A stretch of DNA of 64,000 bases from Buddleja alternifolia (lineage: Eukaryota; Streptophyta; Magnoliopsida; Lamiales; Scrophulariaceae). The stretch lies in NCBI GenBank assembly GCA_019426215.1, contig CM033403.1, positions 7,152,012-7,216,011 of the forward strand, given 5' to 3'. Position numbers and translations under genes: made by a program. Positions 35,210-46,309 of this stretch are shown piece after piece. Numbering within the stretch: the stretch's first letter is position 1; the number at the start of each line of letters is the position of its first letter. The notes beneath the pieces are model-generated. The model was given only the letters and a program-made list of their open reading frames with translations. It made no database searches and was not told the origin of the DNA.

Positions 35210-37798
35210 TTAATTCATTTGTGCATCATTTAAAGTCTTACTAGCATAGTAGATGGTTCGAAATACCTTATCCTTCCTTTGGCCAAGGACCGCACCCACC
35301 GCGGTATCACTAGCATCACACATCAATTCGAAGGGTAAACTCCAATCGGGAGGTGCCATGATGGGAGCAGATATCAATAGCTCCTTAAGAGTTATGAAGG
35401 CCTGTAAACAAAGGGAATCAAAATTGAATGGTGCATCTTTGACAAGCAAGTTAGATAACGGCTTTGCAATTTTGGAAAAATTTTTGATAAATCGCCTATA
35501 GAAGCCGGCATGACCAAGAAAACTCCTCACGGCTTTCACCGATGTAGGTGGAGGAAGCTTTTCTATTACCTCAATCTTGGCTTGATCCACTTCAATCCCT
35601 TTTTGGGATATTTTGTGACCTAGCACAATCCCTTCCCGGACCATAAAATGACATTTTTCCCAATTCAAAACAAGATTTGTTTCCTCACAGCGTTTTAGAA
35701 CACGGTCCAAATGATCAAGACATGTGTTAAATGAGGTTCCAAAAACAGAAAAATCATCCATAAAAATCTCAAGGAATTCTTCAACCATGTCATGAAAGAT
35801 CGCCATCATACATCGTTGAAATGTGGCCGGGGCATTGCATAATCCAAACGGCATCCGCCTATAAGCAAACGTGCCATAGGGACAAGTGAAAGTTGTTTTC
35901 TCTTGGTCCTCGGGGGCTATGGCAATTTGGTTATAGCCGGAATACCCATCTAGAAAACAATAAAAATCATGTCCAGCTAACCTTTCAAGCATTTGGTCAA
36001 TGAATGGGAGGGGGAAATGGTCCTTACGAGTGGCATCATTTAACTTGCGATAATCTATACACACACGCCACCCGGTAAGCATTCGAGTAGGGATTAATTC
36101 ATTGTTCGCATTTTCTATCACAGTTATTCCGCCCTTCTTGGGTACTACTTGAGTCGGGCTTACCCATGCACTATCAGAGATAGGATAGATTATACCTGCA
36201 TCGAGTAGTTTTATAACCTCTTTCTTTACCACCTCTTGTATTTGTGGATTTGACCGTCTTTGTGGTTGGCGTGTAGGTTTTGCGGACTCCTCCATGAGTA
36301 TTTTGTGCATGCACACCGCTGGACTTATGCCTTTTATATCCGCAATTTTCCACCCGAAGGCCTTTTTGTTGGCCTTCAATACTCTCATGAGTCGCTCCTC
36401 CTGTTCTCCTGTCAAAGAAGATGAGACAATTAAAGGTAGAGTCTCATTATCATTTAAAAATACATATTTCAAATGTAATGGTAATGGTTTAAGCTCAAGG
36501 ATAGGGGCCTCTTCGATAGAAGGGCGAGGAGGAGCCAAGAGTGATCTTTCTAATTTTTTAGCTCCAATGACGTGGTAAAGAGGTGGCTTCTCTACGCTAA
36601 ACATGGTTTCCAATTGTTCTTCACTCGCTGAATCGACATCCATAGATTTGGAAAGACATGTCTCCAATGGGTCGTCTACCATTTGTGCCTGAAAAGTCTC
36701 ATCAATCAACATATCAAATACATCGATGCGTAAACATGAGTCAGGATCACATGGGTGTTTAAGCACTTTAAAAACATCAAAGGTGACCTTTTCATCTCCC
36801 ACATTTAAGGTTAGCTTACCATTGGCAATATCGATTACCGCCTTACCAGTGGCTAGGAATGGTCTTCCTAGGATCAGGGGTACCTCAACATCTTCCTCCA
36901 TATCAAGAACCACAAAGTCAACCGGGAAATAGAATTTGTCGACTTGAACGATTACATCTTCGATTATTCCCCGTGGTCTCTTGATTGATCTATCGGCAAG
37001 TTGGAGGCTCATTGAAGTCGGCTTTGGGTTACCAAGGCCCAACTTTTTGAAAAGAGAGTACGGGAGGAGGTTGATGCTAGCTCCCGAGTCACACAAAACT
37101 TTTTCGAAGGATAATGGCCCAATCGTGCAAGGAATAGTGAGACTCCCAGGGTCTTCAAGTTTCATTGGTAATTTATTAAGCAATACGGCGGAGCATTCCT
37201 CGGTTAGGCACACCGTTTCGTTTTCCTCCCACTTTTGTTTGTTGGATAAAATATCCTTGAAAAATTTCACGTAATTTGGCATTTGTAAAATTGCGTCTAT
37301 AAAAGGAATATTAATTCTAACCTCACGAAGAATTGCTAAGATTCGAAGGAAACTTGGATCCATCTCCTTTTTTTTCTTTCTATGTGCATTAGGAAATGGC
37401 AGACGGACCTCGATGGGAGGATGCGTTGGAGTTGAAAAGCCCGCTGTGGAGGGTTCAGGAGGTGGCGCCTGGGCGCGACAATCGGCGCCAAGGCGCTGGG
37501 TCTCGGGCGCCTGAGCGTGATCATCGGGACGCTCGGGCGCACAATTGCGAAGCATTCGTTCACTGTGGATTGATTCCGGTGCCTGAGCGTTCTCATCGAG
37601 GCGCTCGGGCGCGGAAATGCGAACAACATCATTGACTACCTGTTTGCCACTTCTTAAGGTGATGGCGTGGCATTGCTCCTTCGGGTTTTTTTCTGTGTCA
37701 CTTGGTAAAGTTCCCGGGGCTCTCTCACTGATCGCCTTTGCCATTTGACCCATTTGTGTCTTTAAATCCTTCATGTCCATCATTATATCCTTCATCAT
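35210..37798 (-). CDS. Gypsy protease and reverse transcriptase
   Basis: An open frame of 862 residues, the largest intact coding part of the element. Residues 1-150 are a linker (ITLRSGK, then a low-complexity stretch rich in Ala-Gln-Ala-Pro). A retropepsin-type protease has its active site near residue 235 (LCDSGASINLLPYSLFKKLGLG). The reverse transcriptase spans about 480-780, with WRVCIDYRKLNDATRKDHFPLPFID, YSGYNQIAIAPEDQEKTTF, MPFGLCNAPATFQRCMM and the catalytic FMDDFSVFG near residue 677. The start of RNase H follows (LPFELMCDASDTAVGAVLG). RT motifs are those of the Athila lineage. ATG 37798 is only the first Met after a frameshift; normally gag and pol are one frame. Ends at a premature TAA. 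Confidence 0.9.
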   Translation of the reverse strand: MMKDIMMDMKDLKTQMGQMAKAISERAPGTLPSDTEKNPKEQCHAITLRSGKQVVNDVVRISAPERLDENAQAPESIHSERMLRNCAPERPDDHAQAPETQRLGADCRAQAPPPEPSTAGFSTPTHPPIEVRLPFPNAHRKKKKEMDPSFLRILAILREVRINIPFIDAILQMPNYVKFFKDILSNKQKWEENETVCLTEECSAVLLNKLPMKLEDPGSLTIPCTIGPLSFEKVLCDSGASINLLPYSLFKKLGLGNPKPTSMSLQLADRSIKRPRGIIEDVIVQVDKFYFPVDFVVLDMEEDVEVPLILGRPFLATGKAVIDIANGKLTLNVGDEKVTFDVFKVLKHPCDPDSCLRIDVFDMLIDETFQAQMVDDPLETCLSKSMDVDSASEEQLETMFSVEKPPLYHVIGAKKLERSLLAPPRPSIEEAPILELKPLPLHLKYVFLNDNETLPLIVSSSLTGEQEERLMRVLKANKKAFGWKIADIKGISPAVCMHKILMEESAKPTRQPQRRSNPQIQEVVKKEVIKLLDAGIIYPISDSAWVSPTQVVPKKGGITVIENANNELIPTRMLTGWRVCIDYRKLNDATRKDHFPLPFIDQMLERLAGHDFYCFLDGYSGYNQIAIAPEDQEKTTFTCPYGTFAYRRMPFGLCNAPATFQRCMMAIFHDMVEEFLEIFMDDFSVFGTSFNTCLDHLDRVLKRCEETNLVLNWEKCHFMVREGIVLGHKISQKGIEVDQAKIEVIEKLPPPTSVKAVRSFLGHAGFYRRFIKNFSKIAKPLSNLLVKDAPFNFDSLCLQAFITLKELLISAPIMAPPDWSLPFELMCDASDTAVGAVLGQRKDKVFRTIYYASKTLNDAQMN

Positions 37799-37833
37799 AG
37801 TACGGAGTTCGTTGATTGCTGAATCCGATTTCT

Positions 37834-38994
37834 TTATTTGTTCATCGAGACGCTTTCGGTTGTAAGAGGTCTTATTTGCCTTTGTATATGAGGATTACCT
37901 TGCCTTTGAGCTTGGTTATTGTTGAATGGGGGCCTTGGTGCTTGATAGACGCCGGGATGGGCATTTTGTGCCGGATTGGGCCTCCTTGGAAAATTTTCGG
38001 GCACATGGAAGTTCAATTGAGGTCGATTGGCATTTCCAACATAGTTTACATTGCCAACCATTGTTTCCAAAGCAACTTCTTCGCCCAACTCTTGAACACA
38101 AGCAATCTTTTTAGTGGGTGTGATTTCTTCATCATCGGGATAGAGTTCATCTTCCCGGGCTAATTGCTCAATCTTGTCCCACACACTTTGGCAATCGAGC
38201 CCAAGGAGATCACCACCGGCGCCGGCATTGAGCCTATTTCGGATGCGCGAACGGACTCCATCATGGAATCGTAATACTTGCTCGCTCAATCTTAGGTTGT
38301 GATCCGGACATTTTCGGAGCATGTTTTTATATCTAGCCCATGCCTCGGCTAAGGACTCATGATTCCCCTGCTTAAACTCCTTAATGTTGCTCCTTAGCTC
38401 ATTGATTTTGGAGGGTGGAAAGAATTTGCTCAAAAAGGCATCGACCAATTGTCCCCATGTTGTGATGGATTGGGGTGGTAGAGATTTGTACCACATGGTC
38501 GCCCTTTCCTTTAATGAGAAGTGGAAGACTCTTAGACGAATTGCATCGAGATCCCGTGGATGAAATTGGGTAGTCATGAGAGTATCGTCTAAAGTCTCCA
38601 AATGCTCATGAGGTGATTCATGGGGCTCTCCATAGAAGGGTTCGCTTTGCACCATGCTAAAGATGTGTGACGGAATGTGATAATTTGGTGCAAAGAAATT
38701 TGGAAAGACTACGGGCCCCGGTATAGTGTGGACCCTTGGAGGTAGACTTTCTCGGACCGATGGAAGTCTTTGAGGAGGTGCCGGTTGCATAGCTTGGAAT
38801 AGATTTTGCAACCATTCCCTGTTTTCCGGGAGATTTATGTCGGGAAAATTCCCATTTGGATTTAGATTGTCGGCCATTTCTCGAGCGCGTCTACTAGATC
38901 GAAGAACACGCTCTATCTCCGGCTCAAAATTGTATAGAGGCTCGTTAGAAGAGCGGGTCATGCACCACAAATTACACCTAACAATTAAACACAA
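37834..38994 (-). CDS. Gypsy gag
   Basis: 386 residues. The more likely start is the Met at about residue 12 (MTRSSNEPLYNFEPEIERV). The Retrotrans_gag domain covers about residues 150-260: RDLDAIRLRVFHFSLKERA, MWYKSLPPQSITTWGQLVDA, FFPPSKINELRSNIKEFKQ, ESLAEAWARYKNMLRKCPDH. No CCHC knuckle is seen, in line with Athila-type gags. Gag assembles the particle in which the RNA is copied. The frame ends at TESVSMNK, while the downstream pol frame is already open upstream of its first Met, so a small indel near 37850-37870 has split one polyprotein in two. Confidence 0.88.
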   Translation of the reverse strand: MCLIVRCNLWCMTRSSNEPLYNFEPEIERVLRSSRRAREMADNLNPNGNFPDINLPENREWLQNLFQAMQPAPPQRLPSVRESLPPRVHTIPGPVVFPNFFAPNYHIPSHIFSMVQSEPFYGEPHESPHEHLETLDDTLMTTQFHPRDLDAIRLRVFHFSLKERATMWYKSLPPQSITTWGQLVDAFLSKFFPPSKINELRSNIKEFKQGNHESLAEAWARYKNMLRKCPDHNLRLSEQVLRFHDGVRSRIRNRLNAGAGGDLLGLDCQSVWDKIEQLAREDELYPDDEEITPTKKIACVQELGEEVALETMVGNVNYVGNANRPQLNFHVPENFPRRPNPAQNAHPGVYQAPRPPFNNNQAQRQGNPHIQRQIRPLTTESVSMNK

Positions 38995-39096
38995 AAAAAC
39001 AAAATTAGAATAATAAAATAAAAGAAAGGTTAGAAATAAACGAAGAACTAAGAATTAGAAAAATTTAAACGAAAAATCAAAAACTAAAAAGAACAA

Positions 39097-39116
39097 GTCC
39101 CCGGCAACGGCGCCAA
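39097..39116 (-). other. Gypsy primer binding site
   Basis: On the - strand tggcgccgttgccggggac follows the LTR by a few bases. It is the primer site typical of Athila-like plant gypsy elements, usually ascribed to tRNA-Asp. Confidence 0.8.
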
Positions 39117-40134
39117 AAACTTGACACGCTAAAAGCTAACGTGCTATAATAGCAAGTGCACTAGTCGTGTGTAGTAATAAAAGTGGACGAGAAGTCCGGA
39201 TTGTCGAACCACAAAGACTTGAATTCTAGTTTAAGATTTTATAACAACAAAGATCAAAACAATAAAGGTAAAATGAGTGTGAAATGCGTAAGATAAGAAC
39301 AAGGTTGAACAAATGATTTAAAACAAAATAGAAAAGGAGACTAAGGCACATGCTAGGTTCAAATTGATCAATTATACTTATAAAGATTCTCGTTGAAGGA
39401 TTACGCTTATATTGTTATGGTGAGAGCTCCGAGGGTAGAGAATAACTGATGTCTCGCGTATAAACTCCTATGCTTAGATCGTGATTTCCCAAATATTCCT
39501 ATCCGGAAATCTAACCACTAAACATGCATTAACGTACTAGAGTTCACTCGATTTGAATCGAACAACTTCACCCGGGAATCTTTACCTATGTCTAGGGCAA
39601 TTCCTCATTAGTTACGGGTCATGATGTGAATTTCTTGCACCCTAAGTCAATTTTCTCCCGAAATATTAACCTAGGCATAAGATTCTAACATATAGTGATC
39701 AAGTATACGCAAGATAGGCAAAAATACAAATTCACATCACATAACAATATAAGAACAACCTCAACAATCATCTATTATAAGCATATATCACAATTTGGCC
39801 TTACATGGCCCTAGTCTTATGAATTTAGTTCATAATGGATAATATGAAAAACATAAATGAATTAATACACATGTTCATAGACATAATTGAAATGAAAAGC
39901 TATAAAAACTCCCTCAAAAGTGAATAATGATGGATCTTGAAGTTGAGCCTTCAATCCCTAAGCTCTTTTCCTTCCTCTAGTTTTCCCCTCCAAAAGTGAT
40001 GAAGAATGGTGATGAATGGTGGAGAAATAAGATTAGGGGCTGCCCCCCTCTCCTCTAAGAATCTGAAATTGATAGTGAATGATGAAGAGTATGGGTTCCC
40101 CCTCCTTTTCACTACCACAAAAAAGTCCTATTAC

Positions 40135-40495
40135 AGCGCACCTATGGCAGCGGTTTTGAAAACTGCTGTAATAGGGGGTACTCGGTTCGGACCTATGACA
40201 GCGGTTCGAGCCGAACCGCTGTCATAGGGGTGTCAAAAAAAAAAAAAAAATATTGGACTTTTGGCAGCGGTTCGGGCGGAACCGCTGCCACAAGTGCACT
40301 TTTGGCAGCGGTTCGGGCAGAACCGCTGCCAAAAAGTTCACTTTGTGGCAGCGGTTCGGCGGAACCGCTGCCAAAAGTGAACTTTTTGGCAGCGGTTCTG
40401 CCCGAACCGCTGCCAAAAGTTGTCAAAAAAAAAAAAAAAAAATTTTTTGAACTTTGTGGCAGCGGTTCTGCCCGAACCGCTGCCAAAAGTTCAAA
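40135..40495. repeat. Subterminal palindromes of CACTA C
   Basis: At least six short palindromes with cagcggttcggg / gaaccgctgcc, separated by A-runs. More lie at 41500-41765. They are expected binding sites for a TNPA-like protein. Confidence 0.75.
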
Positions 40496-40769
40496 ATTTG
40501 GGCGGGTTTATTTCAAACCGGCCCCCCCTCTCTCTCACTCTCACTCTCACTCTCTCACTCTCTCTCTCTCTCTCTCTCAACTCTCTCACCACCACCACCA
40601 CCGCCGACGCCCACCTCCGCCTCTGCTGCCGACGCCGACGCTGCCCACCTCTGCCGCCGCCGCCGCCGACGCCGACGCCGCCCTCCTCCGCCGCCGCCGC
40701 CGCCTTCCATTTAGTTTTGGTATTTTTTTTTAGATAAATATATACACACACACACACACATAGAGTATA

Positions 40770-41150
40770 TATAGATGTATGTATATGTGGGTGTATGCAT
40801 ATATGTGTGGGTGTATGTATATTTGTGTATGTGTGGGTGTATTTATATTTGTGTATATGTGGGTGTATGTGTATGTATATTTGTGTATGAATATTTGTGT
40901 ATGTATATATGTGGATGGGTGTATGTATATTTGTGTATATGTTCATGGGTGTATGCATATATGTGTATATGTTAATGGGTGTATTTGTGTATGTGTGGGT
41001 GTGTGTATATTTGTGTATGTATATATGTGGATGGGTGTATGTATATTTGTGTATATGTTGATGGGTGTATGTATATTTGTGTATATGTTGATGGGTGTAT
41101 GTATATTTGTGTATGTGTGGGTGTACGTATATTTGTGTATTTATGAAAAT
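40770..41150. repeat. Minisatellite in CACTA C
   Basis: About 380 bases of variable repeats around gtgtatgtatatttgtgtat with gggtgtat spacers. The long open frames across it are products of the repeat and not genes. A CT-rich and GCC-rich stretch precedes it (40525-40710). Confidence 0.85.
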
Positions 41151-41173
41151 ATTTCTCGGTTGAAATTTTGCGG

Positions 41174-41450
41174 TGTTGGAATGACACGAAATTCACAAGG
41201 TCATAGAGAAACGGCATTCTGAACAAAACGCAAGACTTTGTCTTGCGCTCTCGTGATTTTAGCCATCCGAGATCGTTTCAGGCCTCAAATACGTGTTTTA
41301 TTACAAAAATACGTATTTATGTAATAAAACGCGTATTTGAGGCCTTAAACGATCTCGGATGGCTAAAATCACGAGAGCGCAAGACAAAGCTTGCGTTTTG
41401 TTCAGAATGCCGTTTCGCTATGACCGTGTGAATTTCGTGTTATTCCGACA
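41174..41450. repeat. Long hairpin inside CACTA C
   Basis: Two arms of about 130 bases (41174-41305, 41322-41450) are inverted copies with about five differences plus one small indel; the loop is about 16 bases. It is the most perfect inverted repeat in the window. It may be an inserted foldback element or a snap-back duplication. No open frame of interest. Confidence 0.85.
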
Positions 41451-42736
41451 TGGTAACATTATAAACGATAAAATAAAATTAAAAAAAAATAAATATACCA
41501 CCCTATGGCAGCGGTTCAGCCGGAACCGCTGCCATAGGGTCCAATTTTTTATTTTTTTTTTAAATAAATGACCCTATGACAGCGGTTCTGCCGAAACCGC
41601 TGCCATAGGACCCTACTGCAGCGGTTTCTATAGAACCGCTGTCATAGGGTGACCTATGACAGCGGTTCCGGAACCGCTGCCATAGGATTTTGACCTATGG
41701 TAGCGGTACCTATGGCAGCGGTTCAAAACCGCTGTAATAGGCCCAAAAAAACCGCTGCTATAGGTCATTTCTGTAGTAGTGTTTATAGCCAAAATTCCAC
41801 TAAAGTATGCATTAAGAATTCCCATTAAAGTTCCCCAATGAGAATTCCACCTAAGGTGATGATTAAAGTTTGGCTTTTAAGATTCCAACCAGCTAAAAAA
41901 TGCTGAACTTTCGGCCATTAAGAATTCCACCAAGCATAACCATGTGAAAACTTCATCAAAACACATGCATGCTGCCATTTTCTTGCTTTCCAGCGCAGTC
42001 TTAGTATTTTCCTCATAAACTTCTCCACAGATCTCCAAATTGGATGATTCAAGTCCCCATGTTCAGATCACACATAGATCTACAACTTTCCAGAAGGACA
42101 TTTTGTCCAATTCGGTCTCTAAGTATACCTAAATTACGTTTCAACATGGAGGTTGTTTCTGATTTGGCGCCCATAAAGTAAATCTACCAAGAAACACACT
42201 TATGACAACCCCTCAACACATGTGCTGAATTATGGCCAAAAGTGATTCTTACCCATCATATAAGGCTGGAATTTAGGCTGAAAAAGGAGTAACATTCGGA
42301 CTATCCATGCCTAGGCATGACTAGGAGGGCGCTGGGGCGTATCCTGGCACATGTACTTCTCTGTTCGGCGCAGCAATCGTATTTCCTTCACAATTATCTC
42401 TATAGACCTCCGATTTGGATGTTTCAAGTTCTCATTTGAAGCTAAGATATACATCTACAACTTTGTAGAAGGAAACTTTGTCTAAATCGGTCTCGAAATG
42501 TACGGAATTATCGCTCGAATGTGGTAGGAGATGTATAAACCGCCTCGGTGTTGAAAAACATGCTTAAACTTGTTTTGTACATCATTTTTCTTCCCTTTTC
42601 TTCATGTATTCTCATTTATTACCTGTATTCACTTAACACACCTATTAAATGCAAATGTGACATGATTTAAGCAATAAGTGAATCCAAATCATAAGAATTA
42701 CGGTCTTAAAAACACGTAAAAACACCTCTTATCATC

Positions 42737-42892
42737 TTGTACAACAATATTTTCAAACCCGGACCGACATTCGAACTGGATAGTTGATTGGGTCATTGGG
42801 TCAGTGGTCTAATCGGTTAGACTGTTGTAGAAAAACCAATTTGACTCAGTTACACTGTTGTAGAAAAACCAATTTGACTCAGTTCGCGCGCG

Positions 42893-42934
<42 letters not shown>

Positions 42935-43566
42935 GGCTAGTGGAATAATGATAAATCAGATTTTATTTTCTATACTTTGCACAAATAAGTTAGGATTGAT
43001 TACCTTATTATTTAAAAAAAAAAATAAAGGAATAAAGAAGAAATATAATAATGTAAAATGGTCAAACCTAGTGGAAGAAAAGCTAAATGGTAAAAGAAAC
43101 TTATAGATTGCAAAACCTAGTGGAGCATTCTTCTTCTCACTCTTGCGCCCACATAAGCTTTTATCCCATTTTTCTTACTTTTACATCTTCCCTTCCTTAT
43201 TCAAACTCCATGTCAAAAATTTCTTTCTCAAGCAGTAATGAGATCTTGTATGGTAACATCTACTTCTTCAAACCAATTTCGTCTTTTTTAATTTTTTTCA
43301 AAACTCAAAATAGATGCCATGGAAAGATGCTTTTGCAAATGAAAGTCAAGAAAAAGGTGAGAGAAGCCAGGGCTGGTCAGATTTGTCCAAGGGAAAATAT
43401 GAGGTAGTAGAACCGGCAACCCCGGTTGGGTTGAGTCGCCGGTTTTGACCGGTTTGTATTGGGTTTATGTGCCTCCTGTTTATATGTATAGCCGGGCCGG
43501 AGCAGCGACCATTTCGCAGTTAACCGGCCTTTTCAGTCCGGGCTTGAGAGCATTGTTGTACAAACT
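42737..43566. mobile_element. Element with about 31-bp terminal inverted repeats
   Basis: Left end ttgtacaacaatattttcaa and right end, reverse complement ttgtacaacaatgctctcaa, continue as imperfect inverted repeats with cccgga. The left tip overlaps the tcttg target of the gypsy element, which thus inserted at its margin. An (AT)n tract sits at 42894-42931. The frame at 43087-43407 matches nothing I know. No target duplication was found. Confidence 0.55.
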
Positions 43567-43912
43567 GGTATATGTAGAGAACAATAACTAGAGTCCTAGT
43601 CTAATAAAGATAAAGAATCTTATTCTATGTATGACAAAATTACAAGAATTTGAGATAACGTCTATAAAATATTTTCATAAGTATAAATTTAATATGTATT
43701 ATATATGTCGTGGATGCATAATATGCAATATAAAATACAATACTATATTTTACAGTAGTACATCTGCTCAACTTCATTTACTGCAGGATTTCAGGAGGAG
43801 CGCTTGATCAATTTCCATCAAGTCAAACATACAACGTTTGCTACACGAAAGTTTAATTATTAATTAATATGGTAGCTGATCCTAGCATTTCATAGCTTCC
43901 CTAACATTTTCA
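43567..43912. other. No gene seen
   Basis: AT-rich spacer between two inverted-repeat elements. The last ten bases (43903-43912, aacattttca) are the target duplication of the next element. Confidence 0.7.
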
Positions 43913-46299
43913 GTGAAAATTCACTAAAGAATACAAAAATAAATAATGATTATTAAACTAATACAAATTTTATCTTTCAAAAAGTAGCACAATTCACTCT
44001 CGGTTATAGGGGAATCAGTCTGATTCCGCTATAACCGAGAGCGGAATGAATAAACATTTTTTTCAATAAATTAATCGCAGGAATGCAGTTTATATATTTT
44101 TTTCATTAAAATTTCCCATTCCGCTCAAACGCTCATCGAAATGATCCCATTCTTGTCGGGTTACAAAGTTTATATAAAAATCTACAATTTATATGTTTAA
44201 GTCGAAACCTAAAAATATACGAAAAATGGAGAAAAATGAGCCGGAAATAAGGTAAAAGTCATTATTCTCTTAAAAAAATGATCAAATGTTGCTTCATCGT
44301 ATTTCTTTAACCAATATCGAAATGATCCCATTCTTATGGGGTTACAAAGTTTATATGAAAATTTACAACATATATATTCAAGTCGAAACCTAAATAGGAG
44401 CGAAAAAGGGAGAAAAATGAGCCGGAAATAAGGACAAAGTCATTATTTTTTTAAAAAAAAATGCTCAAATGTTGCTTCATCGTATTTCTTCAACCGGCAT
44501 CGAAATGATCCCATTCTTGCGGGGTTACAAATTTTATATGAAAGTCTACCATTTATATGTTGAAATTGAAACCTAAAAATGCACGAAAAGGGGAGAAAAA
44601 TGAGCCGAAAACAAGAAAAAAGTCATCATTTTCTTAAAAAAATGCTCAAATGTTGTTTTATCGTATTTCTTCAACCGGCATTGAAATGATCCCATTTTGC
44701 TGGGTTACAAAGTTTATATGAAAATTTACAATTTATATTTTCAAGTCGAAACCTAAAAATGCTGGAAAAAGGGAGAAAAATGAGCTAGAAACGAGGAAAA
44801 AATCATTATTTTATTTGAAAAAAATGCTCAAATGCTGCTTTATCGTATTTCTTTAATCAGGCATCAAAATGATCCAATTCTTGCGGAGTTACAAAGTTTA
44901 ATATCAAAATTTACAATTTATATGTTCAAATTGAAACCCAAAAATGCACGAAAAAGGGAGAGAAATTAGCCGTTTGATTTTTTTTTTTAAGAATATAATG
45001 AATTATTTCTTGTTTCCGGCTCATTTTTCTCCATTTTTCGTCCATTTTTGGGTTTCTACTTGAACATACCACAAAAATTGGATCATTTTGATATGCGGTT
45101 GAATAAATACGATAAAACAAAAGAACAACATTTGAGCATTTTTTTAAGAAATAATAACTTTTTCCTTGTTTCAGGATCATTTTTCTCCCTTTTCAGTTAA
45201 TTTTTAGGTTTTGACTTGAACATATAAATTGTAAATTTTCATATAAACTTTGTAACACCGCAAAAATGGGATCATTTTGATGCCCGGTTGAAGGAATACG
45301 ACAAGAAAAAAAGCAACATTTGAGCATTTTTTTTAAAGAAAATAATGACTTTTTCCTTGTTTCCGGCTAATTTTTCTTTCTTTTTCGTACATTTTTAGGT
45401 TTCGTTTTAATGCCCGATGGAAGAAACACGAAATAGCAAAAAAGCAACATTTGAGCAATTTTTTTTAAGAAAATAATGACTTTTTCCTTTTTTTGGGCTT
45501 ATTTTTCTCCATTTTTTGTGCATTTTTAGGTTTCGAATTGAACATATAAATTGTAAGATTTCATATAAACTTAGTAACCCCGCAAAAATGTGATCATTTT
45601 GATGCCCATTTGAAGAAATACGACAAGGGAACAAGCAACATTTGAGCATTTTTTTAAAAGAAAATAATGACATTTTCCTTGTTTCCGGCTCATTTTTCTC
45701 TCTTTTTCGTGCATTTTAGGTTTTCACTTGAATATATAAATTATAGACTTTCATATAAACTTTGTAACCCCGCAAGAAAGGGATCATTTCGATTTAAATA
45801 TATAAATTGCAGATTTTCATATAAACTTTGTAACCCCGTAAGAATGGGATCATCTCGATGCCCGGCTGAAGAAGTACGACAAAGCAAAAAAGCAACATTT
45901 GTGCTTTTTTTTTTTTAAATAATGACTTTTTACTTGTTTCTGACTCATTTTTCTCCTTTTTTCGTGAATTTTTAGTTTCGCGTTGAACATATAATTGTAA
46001 ATTTTCATATAAAATTTGTAACCTTACAAGAATGGGATCAGTTCGATAACTGTTTGCCCATTCCACTCTTCCCGAGAGGGGAATGGGAAATTTTAATTTA
46101 AAAAACATATATAAATTGCATTCCGCTATGCCCGAGAGTGAAATGCAATTAATTTATTAAAAAAAAATATTTATTCATTCTGCTCTAGGTTACGGCGGAA
46201 TCAGTCAGACTCCGCTATTACCGAGAGCGGATTGTGCCACTTTTTGAAAGATGATAAAATTTGTATTATTTTAATAATTATCATTTATTAAATTTTCCC
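43913..46299. mobile_element. Giant foldback element of head-to-head repeats
   Basis: 2387 bp flanked by exact 10-bp direct repeats, aacattttca (43903-43912, 46300-46309), with ends gtgaaaatt/gggaaaatt. Both arms begin with similar terminal sequence (ctttcaaaaagt, then ctctcggt), followed by about 180-bp repeats. Five units read forward (landmark gatcccat near 44141, 44322, 44503, 44686, 44868). About six units, some shortened, read in reverse from about 45000 to 46040. The whole can fold back on itself. Target size suits a Mutator-like element, but no transposase is present. Confidence 0.82.
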
Positions 46300-46309
46300 A
46301 ACATTTTCA

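Larger units (their letters stand above)
40110..41781. mobile_element. Non-autonomous CACTA element C
   Basis: 1672 bp. Starts cactaccacaaaaaagtcc and ends catttctgtagtagtg, with ttt direct repeats (40107-40109, 41782-41784). The empty site is preserved in the other LTR at 29650-29662 (ccttttatagccaaaatt). It has no transposase. It shares subterminal motifs (cagcggttc/gaaccgctg) and a tgtatatttgtgtatg-type minisatellite with element B in inverse orientation, so it probably descends from the same family by deletion. Confidence 0.93.
28669..42734 (-). mobile_element. Athila-like Ty3/gypsy retrotransposon
   Basis: The element is bounded by tgacacgctaaaag...ttatca LTRs and by a 5-bp target duplication, tcttg, at 28664-28668 and 42735-42739. 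It runs on the - strand: 5' LTR 42734-39122, primer site, gag, protease-RT, RNase H-integrase, then about 3 kb of non-coding sequence, then 3' LTR 30606-28669. LTRs are both 1938 bp (after removing CACTA C) and nearly identical over their first 1.1 kb, so insertion is fairly recent. It carries at least a gag-pol frameshift, one stop and an integrase frameshift. Confidence 0.93.
39122..42734 (-). repeat. Gypsy 5' LTR, contains CACTA C
   Basis: Starts tgacacgct and ends cctcttatca on the + strand. Without CACTA C and its 3-bp duplication it is 1938 bp, the same as the other LTR. It supplies the promoter of the element; the insertion of C splits it 988 bases in. Confidence 0.92.

Noticed and set aside
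40230..41222. Frames up to 167 residues with repeats of Gly-Ser-Gly or Cys-Met-Tyr
   Set aside because: They are translations of the palindromes and the minisatellite in CACTA C.
43087..43407. 106-residue frame with signal-like start
   Set aside because: No known match, lies within an inverted-repeat element and has no promoter or gene context I can support.
44141..46040. Regularly spaced repeats resembling a CRISPR array
   Set aside because: The units are about 180 bp, adjoin without spacers, invert in the middle and lie in plant DNA.
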